Source: Arcanobacterium canis (lineage in GTDB: Bacteria; Actinomycetota; Actinomycetes; Actinomycetales; Actinomycetaceae). Taken from it: a stretch of DNA of 64,000 bases. The notes under the pieces are model-generated. The model worked only from the letters and a program-made list of their open reading frames with translations. It searched no databases and was not told the DNA's origin. Shown here in pieces: positions 27,311 through 36,624 of the stretch. Within the stretch, counting starts at the first letter, position 1; each line of letters begins with the position of its first letter. The stretch covers positions 1,550,001 through 1,614,000 of the forward strand of contig NZ_CP121208.1 of NCBI RefSeq assembly GCF_029625435.1, read 5' to 3'. The translations under genes were made by a program, and so were the position numbers.

Positions 27311-27502
27311 ATGAAATTAGCTCATATTGTTGTTGCCATGCTGTTTTTCTCTTTTCTTATGCCAATTCAACCAGAACAGAACGTGCAGCTCTCTGCGCAC
27401 CCTCATCCTCAGATTTCGCTTGAAAACGCGAATGCAGAAACCCAACAATATCGGGGAATACTCTGCTGGCTGACCTATGGCAGATATGGGTGTAAATTTT
27501 GA
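27311..27502 (+). CDS. Putative secreted peptide with C-terminal two-Cys loop
   Basis: A 63-residue precursor. Residues 1-17 are a hydrophobic signal-like segment, followed by a His/Pro/Gln-rich stretch, an Ala-x-Ala-like site (NANA, near residue 44), and a short aromatic tail ending RGILCWLTYGRYGCKF. The two cysteines are nine positions apart and could form a disulfide or thioether ring. The stop overlaps the start of the histidine kinase gene (TTGA), so kinase translation is coupled to it. A pheromone or bacteriocin precursor is the natural reading; no homologue is recognised. An in-frame TTG lies at 27287; the ATG at 27311 gives the proper signal peptide. Confidence 0.55.
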   Translation: MKLAHIVVAMLFFSFLMPIQPEQNVQLSAHPHPQISLENANAETQQYRGILCWLTYGRYGCKF

Positions 27503-28653
27503 TAAGCAACCTTTCGACAGATAAACGATCGATACTCAATCGGATATTCCCTGGAGATCACTCCCCTGGGAAACATCAACTTTGGTCGTTCACCCTTATC
27601 GGGTTTTTATCCTTCATCCTTGAAATATACATCGGATATGTCGGCTCTCATCCACACGTAATGCATTATTTCATTCCTATTGGCGTGTGTTCAGTGTTCA
27701 TTCTGTCAGGAATTTTCGGCTTATATTTCGAATTATTGTTCCTAGCAACAATCAGTGTTCTACTGCTATTTCCAGGCCTTCCAGACATGTCTGCCCTAGC
27801 AAATGGTGTTTTCGCTATCTTTGCAGTATGGCTAGTCCGAAGATGGTATTTCCAAGCCATTCTCATGCTCGCTTGTGAGTCAGCAATCCTACTACAGTCA
27901 ACAACAAATGTATCTGCTGCTGGAATCAGCATAATTGTGTCAACATTAGCTGCAACTTTCGCCGGAGTCGCAATTCAGCACCTACACCGCCATCAGCAGA
28001 TATTAGAGCATCGTCTTGAAGTGAGTAAACGCGAAGCAGCGCATGCCTCATCGCGAATCCGAGAAGATCTCGCTTCACTTCTCCACGACACAGTGGCAAA
28101 AGAACTGGTTCAGATTTCCCTCTCCGCACAACACATCGCCAGTTCACATCCCGAAGATGCGGAACTCATCGCACTTGCTGAGCTTGCGTCTCAAACGTCA
28201 CGCAGAGTCCGCCCGATGATCATGACACTCGAAGCAGACGCACACCGACAATCACTCGCAGAAGTAGTCGATTTGTCCAAGAAGATGCTTCTGACGCGAA
28301 ATATTACTCTCGAAGTCGAAAGCTTCCTACCAGAATGCGGCGTTGTAGACGCACAACAAGACCTCATTGCAGGGCTCGTTGTAAGAGAGGGCGCGACAAA
28401 CATTCTCAAATATGCGAAAGCAAGCACAACGGCAGCAGTGTCACTCTCCACTGAAACAACCGGAACACTTCACATTAGCATGTCGAATGAAGTAGCTACC
28501 GGTGAACTTCCTACAATCAGCGGAGGTTTTGGACTGCGTAATCTACAATACCGCGTGGAAGAAGTCGGTGGACAAATCGAGTTTATCAAGGCTTCCTCGC
28601 AGTGGATTCTCACCTGCGCTCTACCTTCACAGGGAGATACGCATGACAACTAA
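27499..28653 (+). CDS. Sensor histidine kinase, HisKA_3 (NarL-type) class
   Basis: 384 residues from a TTG overlapping the peptide stop. The N-terminal 160 residues have about five or six hydrophobic helices without a large outer domain, as in kinases that sense membrane-associated or peptide signals. A short coiled coil (QQILEHRLEVSKREAAH) leads to the phospho-acceptor His in SLLHDTVAKELVQI and an HATPase_c domain with N-box VREGATNILKYAKA and G-box SGGFGLRNLQYR. It overlaps the response regulator gene by 11 bp. It likely senses the adjacent peptide or membrane damage. Confidence 0.9.
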   Translation: MISNLSTDKRSILNRIFPGDHSPGKHQLWSFTLIGFLSFILEIYIGYVGSHPHVMHYFIPIGVCSVFILSGIFGLYFELLFLATISVLLLFPGLPDMSALANGVFAIFAVWLVRRWYFQAILMLACESAILLQSTTNVSAAGISIIVSTLAATFAGVAIQHLHRHQQILEHRLEVSKREAAHASSRIREDLASLLHDTVAKELVQISLSAQHIASSHPEDAELIALAELASQTSRRVRPMIMTLEADAHRQSLAEVVDLSKKMLLTRNITLEVESFLPECGVVDAQQDLIAGLVVREGATNILKYAKASTTAAVSLSTETTGTLHISMSNEVATGELPTISGGFGLRNLQYRVEEVGGQIEFIKASSQWILTCALPSQGDTHDN

Positions 28654-29311
28654 TACAATTCGGATACTTTTGGCCGACGATGATCCGTTGGTTCGATACC
28701 AGCTGGCAGACCTACTCAATCAACAAAAGGGCATCCACGTGTTATGTACCGTCGCTGACGGGAGAGCTGCAGTTACAGCTTTCCAGAGAACAGAAGTGGA
28801 TCTCGTCGTTCTCGATGTTGACATGCCAGCACTTACCGGAATCCAGGCAGCGCAGATAATCCATAAGCTCGATCCGAAAATGCCAATCGTGATCCTTACT
28901 GCGTTTGAATATGCCAACTCGTTACAAGAAGCGCTCAAACTCGGAGTCAAAGGTTTCCTCACAAAAGATCTTCTTGTGCCGGAGCTTGTTCAGTACCTCC
29001 GCAAGGCTTACGAAGGAAAGATGGTCCTCGCGGAACGACCCGCAGAAATTGTTGTGCAATCTTACGTTTCCCAACCAATTCTCACACCCGAGCTAGAAGA
29101 ATTTCTGCGTGCCATTAAAAATCTCAATGATCGCGACTACTTGATCGCTTCGTATCTTGCGCTTGGCCTGACAAACAAAGTGATCGCTAGAAAAACCGAT
29201 TATTCAGAGTCCTCAATTCGTACGTATGTTTCTCAAATCCTTGCAGTAACAGACTGTGTCAGCCGTGGACAGTTCGCTTCAAAAGCAGCAAGATCCGGAG
29301 CATTTGTCTGA
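28643..29311 (+). CDS. NarL/LuxR-family response regulator
   Basis: 222 residues from the ATG at 28643, preceded by AGGGAG. Receiver domain: acidic pair LLADDDPLVR, phospho-acceptor Asp in LVVLDVDMPALTG, switch Thr in VILTAF and Lys in FLTKDL. The C-terminal HTH has LNDRDYLIASYLALGLTNKVIARKT and SSIRTYVSQILAV; its recognition helix is less canonical than in most LuxR proteins (SIRTYVSQ instead of TVxxHxxx). Partner of the preceding kinase, and last gene before a strong terminator. Confidence 0.92.
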   Translation: MTTNTIRILLADDDPLVRYQLADLLNQQKGIHVLCTVADGRAAVTAFQRTEVDLVVLDVDMPALTGIQAAQIIHKLDPKMPIVILTAFEYANSLQEALKLGVKGFLTKDLLVPELVQYLRKAYEGKMVLAERPAEIVVQSYVSQPILTPELEEFLRAIKNLNDRDYLIASYLALGLTNKVIARKTDYSESSIRTYVSQILAVTDCVSRGQFASKAARSGAFV

Positions 29312-29357
29312 TCCAGTTGACGAAACCGATGACAAGTAATTTTTCACCGAGCATGTA

Positions 29358-29391
29358 GAAGTGGCGGGGAGAAAATTCTCCCCGCCACTTC
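29358..29391. terminator. Strong bidirectional terminator between the response regulator and clpC
   Basis: GAAGTGGCGGGGAG and its complement CTCCCCGCCACTTC enclose an AAAATT centre. It serves the two-component operon (+) and clpC (-). Confidence 0.88.
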
Positions 29392-29407
29392 TTACATGGT
29401 TCATCAA

Positions 29408-32026
29408 TCAGGCCAAAGCTGGCCCGGAGTCTGAATGCGTTTCGCCTTCCGTTGACGCGGTGGCGTCCTCAACCTCGGAAGAGCTGGGAACTGTCGAGAC
29501 AGGCTGCGCAAGTCCGTCAATCTCAGCTGCTCCTGACGATGGCTGAGCTCCTGACGGAAGCTGATAGTCCGAGTCATAGCCAGTGAATGTAAAGGACATG
29601 GGAATATTCTCCTCATCGACATCCACCAGGATCGTGTCGCCCTTTTTGAAATCGCCGTACAAGAGCTTCTCAGAAAGAACATCTTCGATGTCACGCTGGA
29701 TCGCGCGACGCAACGGACGTGCGCCCAGAACTGGATCGTATCCGCGATCAGCGAGCAGGTGCTTCGCCTTATCGGTCAACGCAATCGACATCCCTTGATC
29801 CGCTAGACGATTGTCCAACTTACCGATCATGAGATCCACGATCTGCAGAATTTCCTTCTTCTCCAGCTGCGGGAAGACGATTGTATCGTCCACACGGTTC
29901 AGGAACTCCGGACGGAAGTGATTCTTGAGCTCCTCATGCACACGAGCCTTCATGCGCTCGTAAGTTCCGCGAGTATCCTCGTCGAACTGGAACCCAGTAG
30001 CCACGCCACGAGCAATCTCCTTCGCACCCAGGTTGGTGGTCATGATGATGATCGTGTTCTTGAAGTCAACCACGCGTCCCTGAGAATCTGTCAATCGGCC
30101 TTCTTCAAGAATCTGAAGCAACGAGTTGAACAGATCGGCGTGAGCCTTTTCAATTTCGTCGAAGAGGACGACGGAGAAAGGCTTGCGACGCACCTTCTCA
30201 GTAAGCTGGCCTCCCTCATCGTAGCCCACGTATCCCGGAGGAGCACCGAAGAGGCGTGAGACCGTATGCTTCTCCTGATATTCGGACATGTCGAGGGTGA
30301 TCAAAGATTCCTCGTCACCGAAAAGGAACTCAGCAAGCGCCTTCGCAAGCTCGGTTTTTCCAACACCGGTTGGACCAGCGAAGATGAAAGAGCCACCTGG
30401 ACGGTTCGGATCCTTCAAACCTGAACGCGTACGACGTATCGCTTGCGAGACTGCCTTGATCGCATCGTCCTGACCAATCACGCGCTTGTGAAGTTCATCT
30501 TCCATGCGCAAGAGCTTGGCCGATTCTGCCTCGGTGAGCTTGAAGACCGGGATTCCAGTGGTCATGGACAAGACTTCAGCGATGACTTCCTCATCCACGA
30601 CGGACACAGAATCGATCTCCCCTTCTTTCCATGCCTTTTCACGCTCTTGGCGGGTTTCAGTAAGCTTTTGCTCGGTATCGCGAAGCGCTGCGGCCTTCTC
30701 GAAATCCTGTCCATTAATGGCAGCTTCTTTCTCTGCCTTCGTCGCCGCAATCTTTTCGTCGAGTTCACGCAGCTCTGGCGGCGTTGTCATCTTCTGGATC
30801 GTCAGTCGAGCACCAGCCTCATCTATCAAATCGATTGCCTTGTCCGGCAAGAAACGATCATTGATGTAGCGATCAGCCATGGTGGCAGCAGCTTCAAGAG
30901 CCTCGTCGGTAATGGTGACGTGATGGAAAGCCTCGTAACGATCGCGCAAACCTTCGAGAATGGCAATCGTTTCTTTCACGCTTGGCTGCTCAACCTGGAT
31001 TGGCTGGAAACGACGTTCAAGTGCAGCATCCTTTTCGATGTACTTGCGGTACTCATCAAGTGTGGTTGCACCGATGATCTGCAGTTCGCCGCGAGCCATC
31101 GCCGGCTTGAGGAGAGATGCGGCATCGAGTGCGCCTTCAGCGGCACCGGCGCCGACGAGGGTGTGGATTTCGTCAATAAACAGGACGATATCGCCACGGT
31201 TGTTAATCTCTTTAAGGATCTTCTTTAGCCTCTCCTCAAAGTCACCGCGGTAACGTGACCCTGCCACAAGCGATCCCATATCCAATGAATACAGCTGCTT
31301 GTCCTTCAGAGTTTCGGGAACGTCGCCTAAGGCAATGGCCTGAGCCAGACCTTCAACAACGGCAGTCTTACCGACGCCTGGTTCACCGATCAGCACCGGA
31401 TTGTTCTTGGTGCGGCGCGAGAGAACTTGCATCACACGCTGTGTTTCGTTGTGGCGGCCAATCACAGGATCGAGCTTGCGTTCACGCGCCATGACGGTGA
31501 GATTGCGCCCAAATTGATCGAGAATCGTTGAGCCGGCTTTTGTCCCTTCACGGCCACCGCCAGCGCCGACGCCGACAGCCTCTTTGCCTTGGAAGCCGGA
31601 AAGCAACTGAGTTACTTGCTGGCGAACCTTTGGCAGATCAGCTCCGAGTTTCACCAGAACTTGTGCAGCAACGCCGTCCTGCTCCCTGCAAAGTCCGAGC
31701 AGGAGGTGCTCGGTGCCAATGTATGAATGACCGAGCTGAAGTCCCTCACGCATGGCATACTCGAGAACTTTCTTGGCGCGCGGCGTGAAGGGGATGTGGC
31801 CACTCGGTTGTTCCTGGCCCTCGCCGATAATCTCGACGACCTCAGCGCGCACATCATCGAACGTCACGTTCAATGATTCCAGTGCCTTCGCAGCAACGCC
31901 TTCGCCTTCTTTAATCAGGCCCAGCAGGATGTGCTCCGTGCCCAGGTAGTTGTGCTTGAGGCCACGAGCTTCCTCCTGCGCCAAGACGATGACTCGCCTT
32001 GCGCGGTCGGTAAAGCGTTCAAACAT
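29408..32026 (-). CDS. clpC: ATP-dependent Clp protease ATPase subunit ClpC
   Basis: An 872-residue Hsp100 unfoldase that feeds ClpP. Two Clp_N repeats (1-150; note the twin [13 protein letters not shown] and GTEHLLLGL units), AAA1 with Walker A GEPGVGKT near 215, a UVR/middle domain near 420-460, AAA2 with GPTGVGKT near 555, and a Clp C-terminal domain. A Ser/Glu-rich disordered tail of about 50 residues follows. No CtsR or McsAB genes are adjacent, as usual in actinobacteria, where ClgR tends to control it. Monocistronic. Confidence 0.97.
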   Translation of the reverse strand: MFERFTDRARRVIVLAQEEARGLKHNYLGTEHILLGLIKEGEGVAAKALESLNVTFDDVRAEVVEIIGEGQEQPSGHIPFTPRAKKVLEYAMREGLQLGHSYIGTEHLLLGLCREQDGVAAQVLVKLGADLPKVRQQVTQLLSGFQGKEAVGVGAGGGREGTKAGSTILDQFGRNLTVMARERKLDPVIGRHNETQRVMQVLSRRTKNNPVLIGEPGVGKTAVVEGLAQAIALGDVPETLKDKQLYSLDMGSLVAGSRYRGDFEERLKKILKEINNRGDIVLFIDEIHTLVGAGAAEGALDAASLLKPAMARGELQIIGATTLDEYRKYIEKDAALERRFQPIQVEQPSVKETIAILEGLRDRYEAFHHVTITDEALEAAATMADRYINDRFLPDKAIDLIDEAGARLTIQKMTTPPELRELDEKIAATKAEKEAAINGQDFEKAAALRDTEQKLTETRQEREKAWKEGEIDSVSVVDEEVIAEVLSMTTGIPVFKLTEAESAKLLRMEDELHKRVIGQDDAIKAVSQAIRRTRSGLKDPNRPGGSFIFAGPTGVGKTELAKALAEFLFGDEESLITLDMSEYQEKHTVSRLFGAPPGYVGYDEGGQLTEKVRRKPFSVVLFDEIEKAHADLFNSLLQILEEGRLTDSQGRVVDFKNTIIIMTTNLGAKEIARGVATGFQFDEDTRGTYERMKARVHEELKNHFRPEFLNRVDDTIVFPQLEKKEILQIVDLMIGKLDNRLADQGMSIALTDKAKHLLADRGYDPVLGARPLRRAIQRDIEDVLSEKLLYGDFKKGDTILVDVDEENIPMSFTFTGYDSDYQLPSGAQPSSGAAEIDGLAQPVSTVPSSSEVEDATASTEGETHSDSGPALA

Positions 32027-32229
32027 GTCACTCCTCTTTTCCTAGCTCCAACGTGTGGAGCCTTTTCAACTACCTAATTAAACTGTATTGAGTACTCAAC
32101 CTTCCAACCGTTTCGCCACTGGCGTGAGTGTACGCGATAAAAGCTGAGCACAGATCACTCAACTTTGCATATACGCTCGGTAAGTACACAAACCTGCCGC
32201 CCTATCGGATTAAGGCTCTTTGCCAACAG

Positions 32230-32697
32230 CTACACCTCGACGAGGATAGTGAACGGACCGTCGTTAACGAGTTCCACATCCATCATTGCGCCAAATTTTC
32301 CGGTGAAAACGTCGATTCCATAGCCGCGCACTGCTTCCACCACACGATCAAAAATTGGTTCCGCTACCGGCCCAGGCGCAGCATGAGACCATCCCGGCTT
32401 CGTTCCCTTGCGCACATCGGCATAGAGAGTGAACTGAGAAACCAACAATACCGGCGCGCCAGAGTCTTGCGCACTCACACGCTTGGCAGGATCGTCACTC
32501 TCATCTCCACGCAACACCTTGAGCTGGGCGATCTTGCGCGCAGCTTTGTCGATCTGTTCCTGCCCATCCTGCGGCGAGACCCCGATCAACACCATCAATC
32601 CGGAGCTGATATCGCCAGTAACATCACCAATATTTGGCTCGTCATCACGATAAACGGTAACTTTGGCGCGCTTGACGCGCTGGATGACTGCCCTCAT
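32230..32697 (-). CDS. dtd: D-aminoacyl-tRNA deacylase
   Basis: 155 residues. Hydrolyses D-aminoacyl-tRNAs and mischarged Gly-tRNA-Ala. N-terminal MRAVIQRVKRAKV, the active-site motif LLVSQFTLYADVRKGTKPGWSHAA and the C-terminal Gly-Ala-Met-type loop (KFGAMMDVELVNDGPFTILVE) are all present (cross-subunit Gly-cisPro motif region GPFT). Last gene of the operon starting at 35486; 52 bp separate it from the 94-residue membrane protein gene. Confidence 0.95.
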   Translation of the reverse strand: MRAVIQRVKRAKVTVYRDDEPNIGDVTGDISSGLMVLIGVSPQDGQEQIDKAARKIAQLKVLRGDESDDPAKRVSAQDSGAPVLLVSQFTLYADVRKGTKPGWSHAAPGPVAEPIFDRVVEAVRGYGIDVFTGKFGAMMDVELVNDGPFTILVEV

Positions 32698-32749
32698 TTT
32701 TCCTCCTCAGTTGGCCGACGCCGGTGAGTTGCGAGCCTAGGCGCTGCTT

Positions 32750-33034
32750 TTAACGCCAACGCCACATACGCTGACGCTCAGGCCCGATGTAGTACACGAT
32801 CCCCACTGCCATCACCAGCGTAATCAAACCACCCATCGGAAGTCGATACATAAAGTCAGCCACGATGAGGGCCAGTGACACCCCCATCCAAATTAACCAG
32901 AATTTTTTCGGTTGAGACGCGGCCCACCATCGATCTGCCGGACGCAATGCTGCGTCAAGTAGCGAAAATGCGGCTCCAATAAACAAAAGTGCGGGAATGA
33001 AATGAGCTAAAACCCACGAAAACCAGTACGTCAC
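32750..33034 (-). CDS. Small membrane protein
   Basis: 94 residues with about three hydrophobic stretches (residues 7-27, 44-62, 66-83) and a basic C-terminus PERQRMWRWR. It resembles small uncharacterised actinobacterial membrane proteins located after ygfZ. The start overlaps the ygfZ stop by 4 bp (ATGA), so it is co-translated. No function inferred. Confidence 0.78.
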   Translation of the reverse strand: MTYWFSWVLAHFIPALLFIGAAFSLLDAALRPADRWWAASQPKKFWLIWMGVSLALIVADFMYRLPMGGLITLVMAVGIVYYIGPERQRMWRWR

Positions 33035-34107
33035 TTGCGCCCCCGGAATTCAGCTCCCGGACGGGATGCTGGCGACACCGAACTCTTCCCCTCGGGGGAG
33101 ACGATGACCTCCTGCGATGCCGTGTATGCTCCTACCGACAAAAGTTCGTCCACCGGCGTCGAGCGCTTGAGTAACGCCAATGCAACTGGGCCTTCATCGA
33201 CGTCGCGAACGACGGAGGTCAACACGCCAACTTTGCGGCCGCGCTCACTGACAACTTCTGTTCCCGGTTCGGGCAGGTCTGTCTGCGGCCCTTCAAGGTA
33301 GAGGTACGTCAAGCGGCGCGGTGGGCGCCCCAGATTGACGATCTTCGCCACTGTCTCTTGCCCGCGATAGCACCCTTTATTGAGGTGGATCGCTGTGCGC
33401 AGCCAATCGAGCTCGTGAGGCAACACGCGATCAATGATGCCCTCGGCACCTATTCGAGGCCGACGATCGACGACGCGATTCGCCTCCCACGCAAGCAATC
33501 CTGCTGGGCTGAGACCTGCTTGCCTAAAGGCCGAGCGGACTTCGTCGCCGTCCGACGCGGGGACGACAACGAGCGTACGGTGCGAATCAGCAGCTGGGTG
33601 GCTCGCATCTGAAATTCCGTAGTCTGCGCCGCCGACGGCGGTGCGCGGCCAGGGATCTTCCCACACGAGCAGCGCTTTTTCTGTCACATCAGCTGGTAGC
33701 GCCGACGCCGGCATTCCTGTGCCGAACACCGTAACGTCTGTTCGCTCGGTCACCTCCACACGCAACATAAAGCGCATCGAATTGAGGAATGCGGCGAGCG
33801 ATTCACCCCGGCCAGCATCGGTGATGAGCCAAACCTCGTCCTCAGTAAGTTGCACACTCGCCGCTTCTTGGATATGTCCATTGGGATCGAGGATCAACAT
33901 TTCGGACGCTTCACCGGCATTGAGCTTCGAAAAGTCGCGAGTGGACAGATTCGTTAGCCAAGTCAGACGATCTGCACCTGACACCGTCAGGACGTCGAGG
34001 TGGCCCAGATCGGTATAGGCATGTCCGGCACGCAACTGGCGCTGTTCAGCGAAGGGGGAACCGTAGTGAGCAGGCACTCCTGTCACCTCGTCAATGACAG
34101 CACTCAC
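33031..34107 (-). CDS. ygfZ: YgfZ/GcvT-domain folate-binding protein
   Basis: 358 residues of the tetrahydrofolate-binding GcvT-like fold that supports Fe-S cluster enzyme maturation and tRNA modification (IbaG/YgfZ family). The defining motif KGCYRGQETVAK with its Cys is present (near residue 240), preceded by DRVLPHELDWLRTAIHLN. It sits in a tight operon: it overlaps the upstream nitrobindin-like gene and the downstream membrane protein gene by 4 bp each. Confidence 0.92.
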   Translation of the reverse strand: MSAVIDEVTGVPAHYGSPFAEQRQLRAGHAYTDLGHLDVLTVSGADRLTWLTNLSTRDFSKLNAGEASEMLILDPNGHIQEAASVQLTEDEVWLITDAGRGESLAAFLNSMRFMLRVEVTERTDVTVFGTGMPASALPADVTEKALLVWEDPWPRTAVGGADYGISDASHPAADSHRTLVVVPASDGDEVRSAFRQAGLSPAGLLAWEANRVVDRRPRIGAEGIIDRVLPHELDWLRTAIHLNKGCYRGQETVAKIVNLGRPPRRLTYLYLEGPQTDLPEPGTEVVSERGRKVGVLTSVVRDVDEGPVALALLKRSTPVDELLSVGAYTASQEVIVSPEGKSSVSPASRPGAEFRGRK

Positions 34108-34730
34108 TGGGCGTCCTCATCTTGGCCACGCACGTCGTCGCCTGAAAGGACGACATCGGTAGCATTCGTATGCGACAGACGCCCGGCAAGGTAGGGGCGA
34201 AGTTCGGCCCCGAATGCTTCCATGTCGTAGGCGTAGAAGAGGTCGGAGGCAACATTGCCAGCCATCAGTTTCGCGGAAGTAAACTCCGCTCCCGACGCGC
34301 TTCGAGCGACGGCGTCGGTGACCATCTGAAGGCGGGGACCGTTAATGAGACCAACCCACAATTGCGTATTACCGGCAGGAGACGCCACCATTGCTTCAAT
34401 TGCACTCGACCCGTCGGCACGCTTGTCAACGTTCGGATTCACACGAAGATACCCGGTGGTCACTGACCACAAGCGCTCCTTGGTGAGCTTGGCATATGTG
34501 CTGGAACCACTTTCTTCCTTGTCAACGATTCCAGCCGGCTCAGCCGCAAGCCAGATTCGAGATTCAAAACGCAAGTACGGGCCGCCGTCGGTATTCTCGA
34601 TCGTCAGCTCATGGACGTATGCCGCGGCGTCGATGTTGTCGTATTCCAGGACACCGCCGCCAACCCAGCGATCCACCATCCAGGCGAAGGGGTAGGTTTC
34701 AGGTGCAAGAGTGGGGTGAAGATTAAACAT
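34104..34730 (-). CDS. Nitrobindin-like (FABP/DUF1794) heme-binding beta-barrel
   Basis: 208 residues. The N-terminus ETYPFAWMVDRWVGGGVLEY matches the conserved nitrobindin opening (W..G.W.G.G), and the rest is a predicted beta-barrel. Nitrobindins bind ferric heme and scavenge peroxynitrite or bind NO through a C-terminal His; here the C-terminal segment reads GRLSHTN, offering a candidate. Overlaps ygfZ by 4 bp. Ligand assignment follows the family and was not derived from this sequence. Confidence 0.85.
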   Translation of the reverse strand: MFNLHPTLAPETYPFAWMVDRWVGGGVLEYDNIDAAAYVHELTIENTDGGPYLRFESRIWLAAEPAGIVDKEESGSSTYAKLTKERLWSVTTGYLRVNPNVDKRADGSSAIEAMVASPAGNTQLWVGLINGPRLQMVTDAVARSASGAEFTSAKLMAGNVASDLFYAYDMEAFGAELRPYLAGRLSHTNATDVVLSGDDVRGQDEDAQ

Positions 34731-34739
34731 GTCTCAAGG

Positions 34740-35486
34740 CTAGAACACAATGAGCGCAATCGCGAAGGTAACCACGCCAAGCGCTGAATGTGGGATAAAT
34801 GCGCGCGCCGCTCCGGCGAGGTTCCGGCTGGAGGCCTCCAGAGTCTCCGTCGCACGCCATGTGAGGAAGTAGGCTGTGCCGACAGCGAAACCGAGGGCAG
34901 CACCTGCGAGCATCGGGACATTTGTCAACCATGCCATTGCCGTTGCCACGACGACGCCGTTGAGGAAACCGAGGAGCGGAGAGTAAATCGAGTCGAAAGC
35001 GTGCATCAACGACACAACGGCTATCGTCACGGCCACCGTGGTGATCAGATCCTCACCCATCTGACCTGCAGCAACACGAATCCACATTGCAGCCGACACC
35101 AACGTCACAACGCCAAGTAGGGCGCCGGAAATTTGCTCGACGCGTTTGCCGCCGAGATCCTTCCGTGCCATTTCCATCACGAAAACACCCATGAGTCCGG
35201 CAGCACAAACCACGGCGAATGAGCGAATGTCTCCGAAGAGTCCTGCACCGATTGCAGCGACGAGCGTGAGTGCGAGAAGCGGATATGCTGCGGGTTTGTT
35301 TGGCAACCCGACGAGGTATGGCCACCCCGCCACCAGTGGCAAAGCAATGACAAGCACACCGATCGCCATAATCGAACTGCTTGTGACGCCTGCGACGGCT
35401 AACGCTGCCGCTCCAAACACACCTAATACGCCACGCGTGTAGCCGGGGTGCATCTCAATCAATGATTTCTTCTCTGTTTCACTCAC
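34740..35486 (-). CDS. Polytopic membrane protein of unknown function
   Basis: 248 residues with about eight hydrophobic helices, short loops and one basic cytosolic loop (MARKDLGGKRVEQ). The start MSETEKKSLIEMHPGYTRG is cytosolic. It resembles conserved actinobacterial permease-like hypothetical proteins. First gene of the five-gene operon through dtd, 9 bp before the nitrobindin-like gene. No substrate can be proposed. Confidence 0.78.
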   Translation of the reverse strand: MSETEKKSLIEMHPGYTRGVLGVFGAAALAVAGVTSSSIMAIGVLVIALPLVAGWPYLVGLPNKPAAYPLLALTLVAAIGAGLFGDIRSFAVVCAAGLMGVFVMEMARKDLGGKRVEQISGALLGVVTLVSAAMWIRVAAGQMGEDLITTVAVTIAVVSLMHAFDSIYSPLLGFLNGVVVATAMAWLTNVPMLAGAALGFAVGTAYFLTWRATETLEASSRNLAGAARAFIPHSALGVVTFAIALIVF

Positions 35487-35673
35487 ATCGTTATTCTTTC
35501 ACGGTTTACGTTTCGTCGTTGGTGATGAAGTGATCCTGGCGGGGTAGCACATGAGGAAATCGATGAGTAGGATGAAGACACGGCATCGGGCTGTGAATGC
35601 CCCGGGCTCCAATAATTGCCACTTCGAGTGGCCTTCGCGCCGACAGGCGCACTCTGGCCCGATGTCCCTTTTT

Positions 35674-35721
35674 CACAAGGATGTGTGGCGCGAATGCTAG
35701 TTCGCGCCACACATCCTTGTG
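35674..35721. terminator. 48-bp near-perfect palindrome downstream of pstB
   Basis: A 21-bp stem starting CACAAGGATGTGTGG with a TGCTAG loop, ending 13 bp after pstB on the minus strand. The T-run follows on the plus side, so on the pst transcript it is a strong hairpin without U-tail; it may protect or end that mRNA. Confidence 0.65.
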
Positions 35722-35733
35722 TTTTCGTTTGCC

Positions 35734-36540
35734 TCATCCAAATCGGCCAGAAACGTAGTCCTCGGTCTGCTGGTTGTCCGGATTGGAAAAGATTTTCTCC
35801 GTGTCTGCGTATTCAATGAGGTGACCAGGCTTGCCAGTGCCTGCAATGTTGAAGAAGCCGGTCTTTTCAGAAACGCGCGCAGCCTGCTGCATATTGTGCG
35901 TGACGATCACAATCGTGTAATCTTCGCGGAGCTCTTGCATGAGGTCTTCAATCGCCAGCGTAGAGATCGGGTCGAGCGCCGAGCACGGTTCATCCATGAG
36001 CAGGACTTCGGGCTTCACGGCAATCGCACGAGCGATGCACAGACGCTGCTGCTGCCCGCCCGAAAGCGACGAACCAGGACGATCAAGGCGATCCTTGACT
36101 TCTTCCCAGAGGTTCGCTCCCCGCAGCGACTCCTCAACTATGGCCTCGGCGTCGGACTTTGGCAGTTTCTTATTGTTCAAGCGCACGCCCGCCAACACGT
36201 TTTCTGCAATCGACATCGTCGGGAACGGGTTCGGACGCTGAAACACCATTCCCACGTGGCTGCGGACGGCTACAGGGTCTACACCCGGCGCGTAGATATC
36301 CTCGCCGTCAATCAGTACTTCACCTTCCACGCGCGCGCCTAGAATCACTTCGTGCATACGATTCAACGAACGCAAAAATGTTGACTTTCCACATCCAGAA
36401 GGTCCGATCAGAGCTGTGATTGAACGCGGGGTGATGTCAATGTTGGCGTCCTCAACCGCGAGGTGGTTGCCGTAATAAATGTTGAGTCCGCGAGCTTGAA
36501 TACCTTCCACGGGCTGTCCTTTCTTTTGTGGCACTGACAA
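35734..36540 (-). CDS. pstB: Phosphate ABC transporter ATPase PstB
   Basis: A 268-residue ATPase of the high-affinity phosphate importer. Walker [10 protein letters not shown], the ABC signature [14 protein letters not shown], Walker [13 protein letters not shown] and the switch His in [10 protein letters not shown] are present. Specific PstB features: [10 protein letters not shown] after Walker A and [14 protein letters not shown] at the Q-loop. It lies 84 bp after pstA with a hairpin in the gap; phoU does not follow. Confidence 0.97.
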   Translation of the reverse strand: MSVPQKKGQPVEGIQARGLNIYYGNHLAVEDANIDITPRSITALIGPSGCGKSTFLRSLNRMHEVILGARVEGEVLIDGEDIYAPGVDPVAVRSHVGMVFQRPNPFPTMSIAENVLAGVRLNNKKLPKSDAEAIVEESLRGANLWEEVKDRLDRPGSSLSGGQQQRLCIARAIAVKPEVLLMDEPCSALDPISTLAIEDLMQELREDYTIVIVTHNMQQAARVSEKTGFFNIAGTGKPGHLIEYADTEKIFSNPDNQQTEDYVSGRFG

Positions 36541-36577
36541 CCGGAATCAGGGGCAGTGCCGAAACTCTTTGTTAGCA

Positions 36578-36599
36578 CGACGTCGGGGCGCCGACGTCG
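36578..36599. other. Hairpin in the pstA-pstB gap
   Basis: CGACGTCGG and CCGACGTCG around a GGCG loop. Probably an intra-operon hairpin adjusting PstB expression; no U-run. Confidence 0.4.
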
Positions 36600-36624
36600 G
36601 CAGAGCGAACGTCGCGTCGCTGTG

